54,386 nt of DNA from Nitrospirales bacterium (GTDB lineage Bacteria; Nitrospirota; Nitrospiria; Nitrospirales; UBA8639): positions 1-54,386 of the forward strand of contig JAJDBR010000144.1 in NCBI GenBank assembly GCA_029261275.1. Reading direction: 5' to 3'. Shown in pieces: positions 9,675-21,140 of this stretch. Each line of letters begins with the position of its first letter. Positions within the stretch are counted from its first letter, which is position 1. The translations under genes were made by a program, and so were the position numbers. Below the pieces are notes generated by a model, which did not search any database, had not been told where the DNA came from, and saw only the letters and a list, made by a program, of their open reading frames with translations.

Positions 9675-10856
9675 CTAACGAAGGATTTTGAGTGATTGTC
9701 CTACCTGTTGAATGGCTGTTAGGGCCTCATCGATTTGATCAGGGGAATGCTCAGCTGTGACCGTCACTCGGAGGCGGCTGCTACCTTTGGGGACGGTTGG
9801 AGGTCGGATGGCTGGGATATAGATCCCCTTTTTTTGTAGGCTCACGCTCATCTCGGTAGCGAGCCGTGGGTCGTGCACGATGATGGGGAGGATGGGACTT
9901 TGAGTTTTCGTCATGTGGCACCCCATGGCGGTTAACCCTTGATACATGTGTTCTCGATTTTCCCACAGTCGAGCATGCCGCTCTGGTTCTTGCAGAATGA
10001 GGCTTACGGCGGCTTGGGCCGCCGCCGCCATAGCTGGTGGTGGGGCTGTGCTATAGAGGAACGATCGGGAGGTATTGATAAGATAGTTAATTAATGACAA
10101 TGGCCCCGTCATGAACCCTCCACTAGTGCCTATGGCTTTGCTCAGCGTTCCCATATGAAGAACATTATGACCTTCCACCCCCCAATGCTCGATGGTTCCG
10201 CGTCCCGTGGGACCCATTACCCCCGTTCCATGGGCATCATCTAACAGCAACGTCGCTTCAAATTCCTTAGCCAGATGTGTCAGTTCAGGTAATGGAGCCA
10301 GGTCCCCATCCATACTAAAAACCCCTTCGGTGATAAGTAGAGTTGGGCGATTGGCCTGGCGGTTGGCTAAAAGCGAGCGTAAATGTTTCATATCATTATG
10401 GGGAAAGACCCGAAAGTCGGCTCGACTGAGACGGCAACCATCAATCAAACTGGCATGGCACAGGCGGTCGGCAAAAATGAGTCCGCCGGTTTTGGCCAGA
10501 AGGGGAATGACTCCCAGATTTGTCGCATAGCCGGAAGAAAAGGTCAGTGCGGCGTCGGTGTTGGTAAATTGAGCTAAGGCCAATTCTAGGTTGTGATGGG
10601 GTCTTAGGGTACCGGAAATTAACCGAGAAGCACCTGCACCTACGCCAAATTGCTCAATGGCTTTCTGAGCCACGTGTTTCAGCTGGGGGTGGTTAGCCAG
10701 TCCTAAATAATCATTTGTGGCAAACTGGAGGATCTTTTGCCCTTTCAAAGACATGATGGGGCCTGAGGGAGAGTCCAGAACTGATATTTCTCGTAAGAGG
10801 TGCTCTTGGGCTAATTTATGAATATCTGCTTCCCACATCGAAGGTCCTAGTTTCAT
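9675..10856 (-). CDS. bioF: 8-amino-7-oxononanoate synthase (or related alpha-oxoamine synthase)
   Basis: FATNDYLGLANHPQL, GAGASRLISGT, LLLDDAHGTGVMG, HMGTLSKAIGTSGGF. Confidence 0.88.
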   Translation of the reverse strand: MKLGPSMWEADIHKLAQEHLLREISVLDSPSGPIMSLKGQKILQFATNDYLGLANHPQLKHVAQKAIEQFGVGAGASRLISGTLRPHHNLELALAQFTNTDAALTFSSGYATNLGVIPLLAKTGGLIFADRLCHASLIDGCRLSRADFRVFPHNDMKHLRSLLANRQANRPTLLITEGVFSMDGDLAPLPELTHLAKEFEATLLLDDAHGTGVMGPTGRGTIEHWGVEGHNVLHMGTLSKAIGTSGGFMTGPLSLINYLINTSRSFLYSTAPPPAMAAAAQAAVSLILQEPERHARLWENREHMYQGLTAMGCHMTKTQSPILPIIVHDPRLATEMSVSLQKKGIYIPAIRPPTVPKGSSRLRVTVTAEHSPDQIDEALTAIQQVGQSLKILR

Positions 10857-11113
10857 TTTAGGCTGGGTTCCAAGGTCTCCCTCTCTATATTTCGTAATTG
10901 CACAAATCCTGCTACAATATTGGTTGACTTAAAAAAACGGCAAGGATTACCATTACGTATTTATTTTTGAGGGGTTCACTGTATTCAATCTAAGGGGAGG
11001 AGGAATCTTTCCTTTTTTGAATGTACATATTAATTTTAATTGGAAGTACGAAACGGGAACCTCACGCCAGTATCTAATCGTGGAGTTTATTTCAACAGTC
11101 TTTTAATCAAAAG

Positions 11114-12898
11114 GTGAGTATCATGCAACTAACCGGTGCAGAAATTTTTCTGGAATCATTAAAACGCGAAGGCGTCGATACGCTTTTTGCCTTACCCGGT
11201 GGCGTGGTCCTGAAGATTTTTGATGTGTTGCATCAGCAAAAGGATATTCGTGTCATTCTGACTCGTCATGAACAGGGGGCAGGGCATATGGCAGAAGGCT
11301 ATGCCAAAGCCACGGGTAAACCCGGGGTGGCCTTGATCACATCTGGACCTGGGATGACCAACGTGATTACCGCGTTAGCTGATGCCTATATGGATTCTGT
11401 GCCGATGGTGTGTTTTTCTGGACAAGTCCCTTCGGGGATGATTGGGAACGATGCCTTTCAAGAAGCTGACAACACGGGTTTGAGCCGTCCCTGTACCAAA
11501 TACAATTTCTTAGTCAAGGATGTGAACGATTTAGCTCAGACGATTAAAGAGGCATTTTATATCGCGTCGACTGGAAGGCCCGGTCCGGTATTAGTGGATA
11601 TTCCTAAAGATATTTCAATGGATAAGGGAGAGTTTCATTACCCCAAATCCGTTTCGATCCGTGGCTATAATCCGACATATGATGGAAGCAAATGGAAAAT
11701 TAAGCAGGCGGCCGATGCGATCATGAAATCAAAACGTCCGATCCTCTACATTGGCGGAGGGGTGCAACATTCTGGGGCATCTGCCGAAGTGAAAGAATTG
11801 GCGGAAATGACCCATATTCCCGTGGATATGACGTTGATGGCTTTAGGGTGTTTTCCGGGAAATCATCCCTTATCCCTGGGGATGTTAGGGATGCATGGGA
11901 CCTATGCGGCGAATATGGCCATGCATTACTCGGATTTAGTTATTGCCGTGGGGGCGCGATTTGATGACCGAGTGACGGGGAAAGTGGCGGAGTTTTGTCC
12001 GACTGCAAAAATTATTCATATTGATATAGATCCCACGTCGATTCGAAAAAACATTCATGTGGATATTCCTATTGTTGGTGATTGCAAACGTGTGTTGATT
12101 GAATTGAATAATATTCTGCGAGCCACGGTGAATGGCAATCAAAAGGAACGGCGAAAGCCTTGGTGGGATCAACTTTCTGCCTGGCAACAGGAACATCCCC
12201 TGGCGTATATCCAGGAGCCTGAGGCACAAATTAAACCGCAATATCTGATTGACCGTTTGTATGAATTGACTGCTGACCGTGATCCGATTGTGTCAACGGA
12301 TGTCGGTCAGCATCAAATGTGGGCAGCCCAATATTTCAAACTTCAAAATCCACAGACGTGGTTGACTTCTGGTGGATTGGGAACGATGGGATTTGGTTTC
12401 CCCGCCGCCATGGGCGCTCAAGCAGCCTTCCCAAATCGGTTGGTCTTGTGTATTGCTGGAGATGGCAGTATTCAAATGAATACGCAAGAATTAGCGACAG
12501 CCGTGATTGAAAAATTGCCAGTGAAGGTGTTTGTGATCAATAACCGCTTTCATGGGATGGTCCGACAGTGGCAAGACCTATTTTATGAAGGACGATATTC
12601 CTGCAGTTATCTAGATAATGTTCCAGATTTTGTGAAATTAGCGGAAGCCTATGGGGCCGCTGGGGTTCGCATTGAAACGGTTGGCGATGTGGATGCCGGC
12701 ATTCAAGAAGCCTTATCTATTGATCGACCTGTGTTTATTGATGTGCCTGTCTATCAATATGAAAATTGTTATCCCATGATTCCGGCTGGAGGAAGCAATC
12801 ATGAGATGCTGCTAGAGGATCCTCCAGACTTACATAAACCAAAATCTACGCATAAAACGGCTGTACAATCGGATTCCGATACGGTGCTCACAGCCTAG
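11114..12898 (+). CDS. ilvB: Acetolactate synthase large subunit
   Basis: TPP enzyme: TGAEIFLESLKREGVDTLFALPGG, RHEQGAGHMAEGYA, GDGSIQMNTQELATA. GTG 11114 or ATG 11123 start. Confidence 0.95.
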   Translation: MSIMQLTGAEIFLESLKREGVDTLFALPGGVVLKIFDVLHQQKDIRVILTRHEQGAGHMAEGYAKATGKPGVALITSGPGMTNVITALADAYMDSVPMVCFSGQVPSGMIGNDAFQEADNTGLSRPCTKYNFLVKDVNDLAQTIKEAFYIASTGRPGPVLVDIPKDISMDKGEFHYPKSVSIRGYNPTYDGSKWKIKQAADAIMKSKRPILYIGGGVQHSGASAEVKELAEMTHIPVDMTLMALGCFPGNHPLSLGMLGMHGTYAANMAMHYSDLVIAVGARFDDRVTGKVAEFCPTAKIIHIDIDPTSIRKNIHVDIPIVGDCKRVLIELNNILRATVNGNQKERRKPWWDQLSAWQQEHPLAYIQEPEAQIKPQYLIDRLYELTADRDPIVSTDVGQHQMWAAQYFKLQNPQTWLTSGGLGTMGFGFPAAMGAQAAFPNRLVLCIAGDGSIQMNTQELATAVIEKLPVKVFVINNRFHGMVRQWQDLFYEGRYSCSYLDNVPDFVKLAEAYGAAGVRIETVGDVDAGIQEALSIDRPVFIDVPVYQYENCYPMIPAGGSNHEMLLEDPPDLHKPKSTHKTAVQSDSDTVLTA

Positions 12899-12911
12899 AT
12901 AGACAGGGAAT

Positions 12912-13433
12912 ATGGAACACATTATTTCGTTAACGTTAGAAAACAAATTTGGCTCCTTATCTCGTGTGGCTGGGCTATTCAGTGGCCGAGGATTTAATAT
13001 TGAAAGTCTTTCCGTGGCTCCCACGTTGGATCCTTCGGTTTCCATGATGACTCTGGTCACGAGCGGAGATGACCGTATTATTGAACAGATTATGAAGCAG
13101 TTGAATAAGGTTATTGATGTTATTAAGGTCGTTGATATCAGCGAAAGTGAATTTGTGGAACGCGAAACCGCGTTAATTAAAGTACATACTCGGCCAGAAG
13201 ATCGTGCCGAAGCATTACGCATTGCGGACATTTTTCGAGCGAGTGTTCTTGATTCCTCTCCGACCAGTTATACCATCGAAGTGACAGGGGATGTGAGGAA
13301 AGTACAAGCCATCATTCATTTACTCCAACCGCTTGGTATTAAAGAATTGGTGCGGACTGGCCGGATTGCCATCGGTCGAGAGCCCACACGTCCCGCGCAA
13401 GCCCAGCCCAGACCGCTTGCGAAAGCGAACTAA
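12912..13433 (+). CDS. ilvH: Acetolactate synthase small subunit
   Basis: ACT domain: MEHIISLTLENKFGSLSRVAGLFSGRGFNIESLSVAPT. Confidence 0.95.
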   Translation: MEHIISLTLENKFGSLSRVAGLFSGRGFNIESLSVAPTLDPSVSMMTLVTSGDDRIIEQIMKQLNKVIDVIKVVDISESEFVERETALIKVHTRPEDRAEALRIADIFRASVLDSSPTSYTIEVTGDVRKVQAIIHLLQPLGIKELVRTGRIAIGREPTRPAQAQPRPLAKAN

Positions 13434-13511
13434 TCAGGTCGACCCACTCTGTCTTAATAAAAAAGGCGATCCGTCGATTCTGAGTGGCGGAGCCTACACG
13501 GTATTTTCTAA

Positions 13512-14546
<1,035 letters not shown>

Positions 14547-14561
14547 TGAGACACCTCACGC

Positions 14562-15227
14562 ATGGCTGATCGGGCCAAAGGAATTCCGGTCGCCAAAGAA
14601 GGTATTCCCTTTATTGTCATAGGGGGAATTCTCACCTTGGGTGGTTGGGCAATGGGAGGGGTTGGGGTGACCTATTTGTTAGGAGCTCTCACTCTTTTTA
14701 TAACCTGGTTTTTTCGGAACCCTGCCCGGGAAATTCCTCAGGGTGAGCAGGTGATCGTTTCTCCCGGTGATGGGACGGTTGTCGCGGTGGAATCAGAATT
14801 TGAGCATCGGTATCTGAAAGAACAAAGTATTAGAATCAGCATTTTCCTTAATGTGTTTGATGTTCATATCAATAGGATGCCCATCGGGGGAAGTGTGGAA
14901 GATATGGTCTACCAACCCGGGAAATTTATGATGGCTAATCAACCAGGGGCTTCTAGTGGGAACGAACAAAATGTTCTGATGCTACGTCGATCTGATGGTG
15001 TCAAAGTGTTGTGTGTGCAAATTGCCGGATTGATTGCCAGACGTATTGTGTCGTGGGTTGTGCCTGGAGAGCAGATTACCAAAGGCGAACGCTTTGGCCT
15101 TATTCGATTTGGGTCACGAATGGATGTGTACCTTCCTCAATCCAGCACGATTCGGGTGCAGGTTGGCTCAAAAGTTAAAGGCGGATCATCAATATTAGCG
15201 GAGATAGCATGCGCGGATCCTTCATGA
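14562..15227 (+). CDS. psd: Phosphatidylserine decarboxylase
   Basis: WFFRNPAREIP, VSPGDGTVVAVE, FLNVFDVHINRMP, and the C-terminal RFGSRMDVYLP self-cleavage GS region. Confidence 0.93.
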   Translation: MADRAKGIPVAKEGIPFIVIGGILTLGGWAMGGVGVTYLLGALTLFITWFFRNPAREIPQGEQVIVSPGDGTVVAVESEFEHRYLKEQSIRISIFLNVFDVHINRMPIGGSVEDMVYQPGKFMMANQPGASSGNEQNVLMLRRSDGVKVLCVQIAGLIARRIVSWVVPGEQITKGERFGLIRFGSRMDVYLPQSSTIRVQVGSKVKGGSSILAEIACADPS

Positions 15228-15994
15228 AGCAACCACGAAGACGACGAGTCGTCTCTCTTATTCCCAACATCCTCACTACAGGGAATTTATTTAGCGGACT
15301 GGCCTCAATTCTTTTTGTTTTTGGAGCAAACTTTGAGGCAGCAGCTATTGCGATTCTCGTGGCAATAGTCTTTGATGTGTTGGATGGAACGACAGCCCGC
15401 CTCATGAAAAGTACGAGTGACTTTGGGTTGCAATATGATTCATTGGCTGATGTCGTCTCCTTTGGGGTGGCCCCAGGTTTGTTGGTGTATGTCTGGGCGC
15501 TGAGTACACCAAAAATGTTGGGTGCAGCAGTTATGTTTGCATTTGTGGCCTGCGGGGCCCTTCGCTTAGCGCGGCATAACGTGCTTGCCACTACGGCTAA
15601 TAATGAGAAGCCGTTCACCGGCCTTCCGATTCCTGGTGCCGCAGGCGTCATTGCCACGTTGGTGATCTTTGATCATCATGTGGTGGCCTTGGGTGAAGGT
15701 GTGAAGCCTATTCTGGGCATTGTCCTTACGCTGTCCTTAGCATTTTTGATGGTGAGCACGTTTCGATATCGAAGTCTGAAAGAATTAAAAGCGCAGGAGC
15801 ATCATCATTTTAATTACTTAGTCTATGCCGTGCTCATTTTTATGGCCGTGTTGGCGTATCCCCAAGCCATGTTGTTTGTCGTGTTTGCGGTCTACGCTCT
15901 TTCTGGAGTGGTCGAACAGGGTTGGAAATTGATGGCTGGAATAACCAAAGAAAAACCTGAGGCCAATATGCCATCGGACGAATTTCCAAAATGA
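15209..15994 (+). CDS. pssA: CDP-diacylglycerol--serine O-phosphatidyltransferase
   Basis: CDP-alcohol phosphatidyltransferase motif region DVLDGTTARLMKSTSDFGLQYDSLADVVSFG; overlaps psd by 19 nt. Confidence 0.93.
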   Translation: MRGSFMKQPRRRRVVSLIPNILTTGNLFSGLASILFVFGANFEAAAIAILVAIVFDVLDGTTARLMKSTSDFGLQYDSLADVVSFGVAPGLLVYVWALSTPKMLGAAVMFAFVACGALRLARHNVLATTANNEKPFTGLPIPGAAGVIATLVIFDHHVVALGEGVKPILGIVLTLSLAFLMVSTFRYRSLKELKAQEHHHFNYLVYAVLIFMAVLAYPQAMLFVVFAVYALSGVVEQGWKLMAGITKEKPEANMPSDEFPK

Positions 15995-16055
15995 ATGGAA
16001 TAAGAAATAGTCGAATGGAACACAGAAGAAGACGCCAGAGTAGAGGAACCCGATC

Positions 16056-17600
16056 ATGACACGAATGATTCGGATCTTTGATACGACGTTACGGGACGGA
16101 GAGCAATCTCCTGGTGCCAGCATGAATATCGAAGAAAAACTCTTGGTAGCAAAACAATTAGCCCGATTAAACGTGGATATCATTGAAGCGGGGTTTGCGT
16201 TCAGCTCGCCGGGTGATTTTGACGCGATTCATCGTATTGCCCAAGAAGTCGAAGGCCCGGTGATCTGTAGCTTAGCTCGAGCCAAACCTGAAGACATTGA
16301 TCGGGCCTGGGAAGCCCTGAAGAGTGCGCCAAAACGCCGGATCCATACTTTTTTGTCGTCATCAGACATTCATCTGAAACATCAGTTTCGGATGACAAGG
16401 GAAGAAGCACTCAAGCGAGCCGTGGAGATGGTTCAGCATGCCCGTAGTTTTGTGGAGGATGTTGAATATTCTCCCATGGATGCGACACGCTCTGATCTTT
16501 CCTATCTCTGTGATGTGGTCGAAGCGGTGGTTGAAGCAGGAGCAGGTACGGTCAATATCCCGGATACCGTGGGATACACGACTCCGCAAGAGTTTGGAGA
16601 AATCATTCGGAATTTGTGCGAACGGATTCGAGACAAGGGTGCGATCATCTCAGTGCATTGTCACAACGATTTGGGCTTGGCGGTGGCGAATTCCATGGCG
16701 GCCATTCATGCAGGTGCGGGGCAAGTGGAATGTACGGTCAACGGGATTGGTGAGCGTGCGGGCAATGCCTCCTTGGAAGAAATTGCCATGGGGTTGCGTA
16801 CCAGGAAAGATTTTTATCACGCCGATACCCAGATTCAGACTGAAGAAATATCTAAATCCAGTCGCTTAGTCAGTCAAATCACGGGAATGGTCGTGCAGCC
16901 TAATAAGGCCATCGTGGGGGCAAATGCCTTTGCCCATACCTCAGGGATTCATCAAGATGGCCTCCTCAAGGATAAGAATACCTATGAAATTATTCGCCCA
17001 GAAACGATCGGCTTAACGCAAAGCCGTTCAGTGATGGGGAAATTGTCCGGTCGCCATGCATTTCGTGAAGAATTGGCGAAGTTGGGATATACGTTGTCCG
17101 ATCAGGAGCTGCAGGAGGCGTTTGAGCGATTTAAACGATTAGCCGATCAGAAAAAAGAATTATTTGAAGAAGATTTGGAATCCATTGTGAATAAAGCTGT
17201 GACCAAGGTTCCTGAACGCTTTTCATTAAAAGGATTACAAGTGCAGAGTGGGCTCAATGTGCCACCATCTGCTACGGTAGAACTCTTCATTCAGGATCAA
17301 TTAAAGAGTCAAACTGGAACAGGTGATGGACCTGTGGATGCCGTCTACCGTACGATTGCTTCCTTAACGGAAACCAAAAGCCTCTTACGAGCCTATATTG
17401 TGAAAGCCATTACGGGAGGCACCGATGCGCAGGGAGAAGTCTCTGTTCGGGTTGAAGAAAATGGAGAAGTCGTGACGGGTCATGGTTCTGATACGGATAT
17501 CATTATTGCGTCTACACAAGCCTACCTCAATGCGCTCAATAAATTGGCAGATTTAGTGGAACGTCATGCCAGAGCCGAACAAAAAATTGGGTTGTGTTAA
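16056..17600 (+). CDS. leuA: 2-isopropylmalate synthase
   Basis: IRIFDTTLRDGEQSPGASMNIEEKL, VNIPDTVGYTTPQEFG, HCHNDLGLAVANS, C-terminal LeuA regulatory domain. Confidence 0.96.
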   Translation: MTRMIRIFDTTLRDGEQSPGASMNIEEKLLVAKQLARLNVDIIEAGFAFSSPGDFDAIHRIAQEVEGPVICSLARAKPEDIDRAWEALKSAPKRRIHTFLSSSDIHLKHQFRMTREEALKRAVEMVQHARSFVEDVEYSPMDATRSDLSYLCDVVEAVVEAGAGTVNIPDTVGYTTPQEFGEIIRNLCERIRDKGAIISVHCHNDLGLAVANSMAAIHAGAGQVECTVNGIGERAGNASLEEIAMGLRTRKDFYHADTQIQTEEISKSSRLVSQITGMVVQPNKAIVGANAFAHTSGIHQDGLLKDKNTYEIIRPETIGLTQSRSVMGKLSGRHAFREELAKLGYTLSDQELQEAFERFKRLADQKKELFEEDLESIVNKAVTKVPERFSLKGLQVQSGLNVPPSATVELFIQDQLKSQTGTGDGPVDAVYRTIASLTETKSLLRAYIVKAITGGTDAQGEVSVRVEENGEVVTGHGSDTDIIIASTQAYLNALNKLADLVERHARAEQKIGLC

Positions 17601-17758
17601 CTAAGAAAACTAGTTTCACCCAATTACCGGTCACGCATTGGTCCTGCCGTTATCTTCATCTCTAAACTCGGAGTGTTCGTCATTGTGTTAATACCATACG
17701 TAGGGATCGTCCATTGCGGTCTTAATATTTTTATGAATTCTTGTTTGGTGGAGGAGTG

Positions 17759-18841
17759 ATGAGTACACGAATTGCGGTGTTACCCGGGGATGGCATCGGC
17801 CCTGAAATCATGCCACAAGCGGTTCGGGTTTTAGAGACCATTGGGCAGGCTTGTGGTCGAACGTTTGAGCTGACCACGGCACAAGTTGGTGGTGCAGCCA
17901 TTGATGCAACGGGAATCCCCTTGCCTGTAAAAACATTGGATTTGGCGAAGTCGAGTGATGCGGTACTCTTAGGGGCTGTGGGCGGTCAGAAATGGGAGGG
18001 GTTGGAGTATGAGCGACGACCAGAACGAGCCCTTTTAGGTTTGCGTGAACAGCTTGGTCTTTTTGCCAATCTTCGGCCAGCTAAAATGTATGCTCCTTTG
18101 ATCGAAGCGTCCAGTTTGAAGCCGGAGATTATTGATGGCATCGACGTCCTCGTCGTTCGAGAATTGACGGGCGGTATTTATTTTGGAAAGCCAAAGGGCA
18201 TAGAAGAAACCGCGACTGGGCATCGCGGGTTTAACACCGAGGTCTACACGACTGAAGAAATTCGTCGAATTGCCGAAGTTGCGTTTGAGGCGGCGAAAAA
18301 ACGTCGAGGATTGGTGCATTCCATCGACAAAGCTAATGTCTTGGAGTCTTCAGAGCTGTGGCGGCGAGAAGTAATGAAGGTGCATGAGAATTTTTCAGAC
18401 GTGGAATTACGGCATATGTACGTGGATAATTGCGCCATGCAATTGGTTCGGTATCCGAAACAGTTCGATGTGATTGTCACGACTAATTTGTTCGGTGATA
18501 TTTTAAGCGATGAAGCGGCCATGCTGACCGGCTCGATTGGGATGCTTCCATCAGCCAGCGTGGGTGCGACAGTTGGGATGTTTGAGCCCATTCACGGCAG
18601 TGCCCCGGATATCGCAGGGAAGAATCTTGCCAATCCAATAGGAATGATGGCTTCGGTGGCGATGATGCTGACCTATGCCTGTGATTTAACCCAAGAAGCC
18701 CAATTAATCGAAACAGCGATTCAGCAAACGCTGGAACAAGGTTATCGCACCAAAGATATTGAAGGGCCAGGGACGACACTCCTGGGGACCAAAGAAATGG
18801 GCGATCAGATTGTGAAGCAATTGAAAGAATTGGTTGCATGA
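17759..18841 (+). CDS. leuB: 3-isopropylmalate dehydrogenase
   Basis: [67 protein letters not shown]. Start refined to ATG 17759. Confidence 0.96.
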   Translation: MSTRIAVLPGDGIGPEIMPQAVRVLETIGQACGRTFELTTAQVGGAAIDATGIPLPVKTLDLAKSSDAVLLGAVGGQKWEGLEYERRPERALLGLREQLGLFANLRPAKMYAPLIEASSLKPEIIDGIDVLVVRELTGGIYFGKPKGIEETATGHRGFNTEVYTTEEIRRIAEVAFEAAKKRRGLVHSIDKANVLESSELWRREVMKVHENFSDVELRHMYVDNCAMQLVRYPKQFDVIVTTNLFGDILSDEAAMLTGSIGMLPSASVGATVGMFEPIHGSAPDIAGKNLANPIGMMASVAMMLTYACDLTQEAQLIETAIQQTLEQGYRTKDIEGPGTTLLGTKEMGDQIVKQLKELVA

Positions 18842-20046
18842 TGGATCAATGCCCAAAGGGAATTTTGTCGACGGTGGCGGGAAGCGGAGAGCCAGGCTAT
18901 CTCGGGGATGGCACTCTGGCCACCACCGCCTGTTTGAATGAACCCAAAAATCTGTGCTTTGACGGTGAGGGAAATCTATTTATTGCCGATTCAGAAAATC
19001 ATGCTATTCGTCGAGTCAACCGGTCGACGGGGCAGATCGAAACCGTTGCAGGATTTCCTCAACAATCAATAAGTGCTGAAAGTCCTCCGCCTCCCGTTGT
19101 GAGTGAGGAGCCTGCTGAAGAAATCGATCCTCTGGCTGATGTCGACGATAGCCCAGAACGGGCGTATACCCAAACCCCTGACCTCAGTGGAACGGTTCGG
19201 TATATTGTGGGCCAAGGAATGGGAAGGGATCGGTTCGCGGGTGATAGTGGATTGGCCACTCAGGCTTTATTGAATTTTCCATCGGCTGTTGCGGTCGATC
19301 ATACCGGGGCATTATTTATTGCTGATACATTGAATCATCGTGTTCGTCGAGTTGATGCTCAGACCAGCATAATCGAGACTGTCGTGGGAACAGGACAAAC
19401 GAAATGGAGTGGTGATGGTGGACTAGGGATAGACACAACATTGAATGAGCCAGTGGCGTTGGCTATACATGGGACGTATTTATACATTGCTGATCAAAGC
19501 AATAATCGTATTCGCATGCTCGATCTAAAAACGCAGGTTATCACCACGGTTGCTGGAACCGGTGATTCAGGCTACAACGGCGATGGCATGCCGGCGATTG
19601 ACTCAGGTTTGGCTGGCCCAAGCGGGTTGGCCATCGATGCCGAAGGTAATCTGTACGTGGCCGATACCTTTAACGGACGTATTCGAATGATTGCGAAAGA
19701 CACAGGAATTATTTCAACATTCGCAGGGGATGGAGCAGAATTTCGCTATGAACGTGGAGCGAATGAACGAGCCACCGCGTTATCTCGGCCGTATGGGATT
19801 GCGATCACCTCAGATGGCCAGGTGCTTATTACCGATTCAGATAACCATCTGCTCAGGCAATGGGATTCGCAGAAAAAAGAAATGAGTCTGGTCGCGGGTA
19901 CAGGGGAAGCAAACTTTTCGAGTGAGGGACTGCTCCCTTCGGAGAGCGCACTCAATTTTCCTTTTGGCGTGGCCGTCGATACGTCGGGGAATGTCGCGAT
20001 TGCAGATACCTTTAATCATCGTATTCGATATATTGCGACCTCATAG
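18838..20046 (+). CDS. NHL-repeat (beta-propeller) protein
   Basis: Repeated xTVAGTGxxGYxGDGxxAxxxxLxxPxGxAxDxxGNLYIADxxNxRIR units; start overlaps the leuB stop (ATGA). Confidence 0.88.
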   Translation: MMDQCPKGILSTVAGSGEPGYLGDGTLATTACLNEPKNLCFDGEGNLFIADSENHAIRRVNRSTGQIETVAGFPQQSISAESPPPPVVSEEPAEEIDPLADVDDSPERAYTQTPDLSGTVRYIVGQGMGRDRFAGDSGLATQALLNFPSAVAVDHTGALFIADTLNHRVRRVDAQTSIIETVVGTGQTKWSGDGGLGIDTTLNEPVALAIHGTYLYIADQSNNRIRMLDLKTQVITTVAGTGDSGYNGDGMPAIDSGLAGPSGLAIDAEGNLYVADTFNGRIRMIAKDTGIISTFAGDGAEFRYERGANERATALSRPYGIAITSDGQVLITDSDNHLLRQWDSQKKEMSLVAGTGEANFSSEGLLPSESALNFPFGVAVDTSGNVAIADTFNHRIRYIATS

Positions 20047-20052
20047 GCACAC

Positions 20053-21066
20053 ATGAATACGGAAAAAACAGCATACACTGTTGCGGTTGTTGGGGCGACT
20101 GGAGCCGTTGGCACAGAAATGATTCAAGTACTAGAGGAGCGAGGATTCCCTGTTGGAGCATTGATTCCGTTGGCTTCTGCTCGATCAGAAGGGAACGAAG
20201 TCACCTTCCGCGGTCAAGAGCTTGCCGTGAAAGTCCTTCAGGCAGACTCCTTTAAAGGCGTCGACTTGGCGTTGTTTTCTGCTGGAGCCAGTATCAGCAA
20301 AGAATTTGGTCCGATCGCGGTGCAAGCTGGAACGGTAGTCGTAGATAATAGTTCTGCCTGGCGGATGGACCCCAAGGTGCCGCTGGTGGTCCCTGAAGTG
20401 AATGCGTTAGCTCTGGCCCAGCACAAAGGGCTGATTGCGAATCCAAACTGTTCCACGATTCAAATGGTGGTGGCACTGAAACCCTTACATGATGCGGTCA
20501 AGATCAAGCGGATTATTGTGACGACCTTTCAGTCAGTCTCGGGAACGGGTAAAGAGGCCATGGAAGAATTGGGAGAACAAACCCGGAAGTTATTGGGGAT
20601 GGGTGAAGCGCATGCTGAAGTGTATCCTCATCAAATTGCCTTTAATTGTTTGCCACATATCGATGATTTTTTGCCAAATGGCTACACCAAAGAAGAAATG
20701 AAAATGGTCAATGAAACGCAAAAAATATTTGGCGATTCTTCTATCCAGGTGACGGCCACAACCGTTCGAGTCCCAGTCTTTGTGTGTCATGCCGAATCGA
20801 TTAATATCGAAACAGAGCGAAAGGTCAGTGCCAATGAGGCGAGAGCGCTCTTGTCGGCAGCACCGGGCATTCAAGTGTATGATGATCCCAGTCGCAATCT
20901 CTATCCCCTTCCGATCGATGTCGTTGGAACCGATGACGTCTACGTGGGACGTGTGCGGGAGGATGAGTCAATCCCGAACGGGTTGAACCTATGGGTGGTG
21001 GCCGATAATTTGCGAAAAGGTGCTGCCTTAAATGCTGTGCAAATCGCCGAAGTCCTCTTCCGGTGA
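20053..21066 (+). CDS. asd: Aspartate-semialdehyde dehydrogenase
   Basis: YTVAVVGATGAVGTEMIQVLEERGFPV, LIANPNCSTIQMVVALKPLHD, TTFQSVSGTGKEAMEEL. Confidence 0.96.
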   Translation: MNTEKTAYTVAVVGATGAVGTEMIQVLEERGFPVGALIPLASARSEGNEVTFRGQELAVKVLQADSFKGVDLALFSAGASISKEFGPIAVQAGTVVVDNSSAWRMDPKVPLVVPEVNALALAQHKGLIANPNCSTIQMVVALKPLHDAVKIKRIIVTTFQSVSGTGKEAMEELGEQTRKLLGMGEAHAEVYPHQIAFNCLPHIDDFLPNGYTKEEMKMVNETQKIFGDSSIQVTATTVRVPVFVCHAESINIETERKVSANEARALLSAAPGIQVYDDPSRNLYPLPIDVVGTDDVYVGRVREDESIPNGLNLWVVADNLRKGAALNAVQIAEVLFR

Positions 21067-21140
21067 TAGCATATGACGAATTGGGAAAGAATGAGAAACC
21101 TTCTTGGTGTATGCCCATTACGCCTAATCGGTAAACGTCT

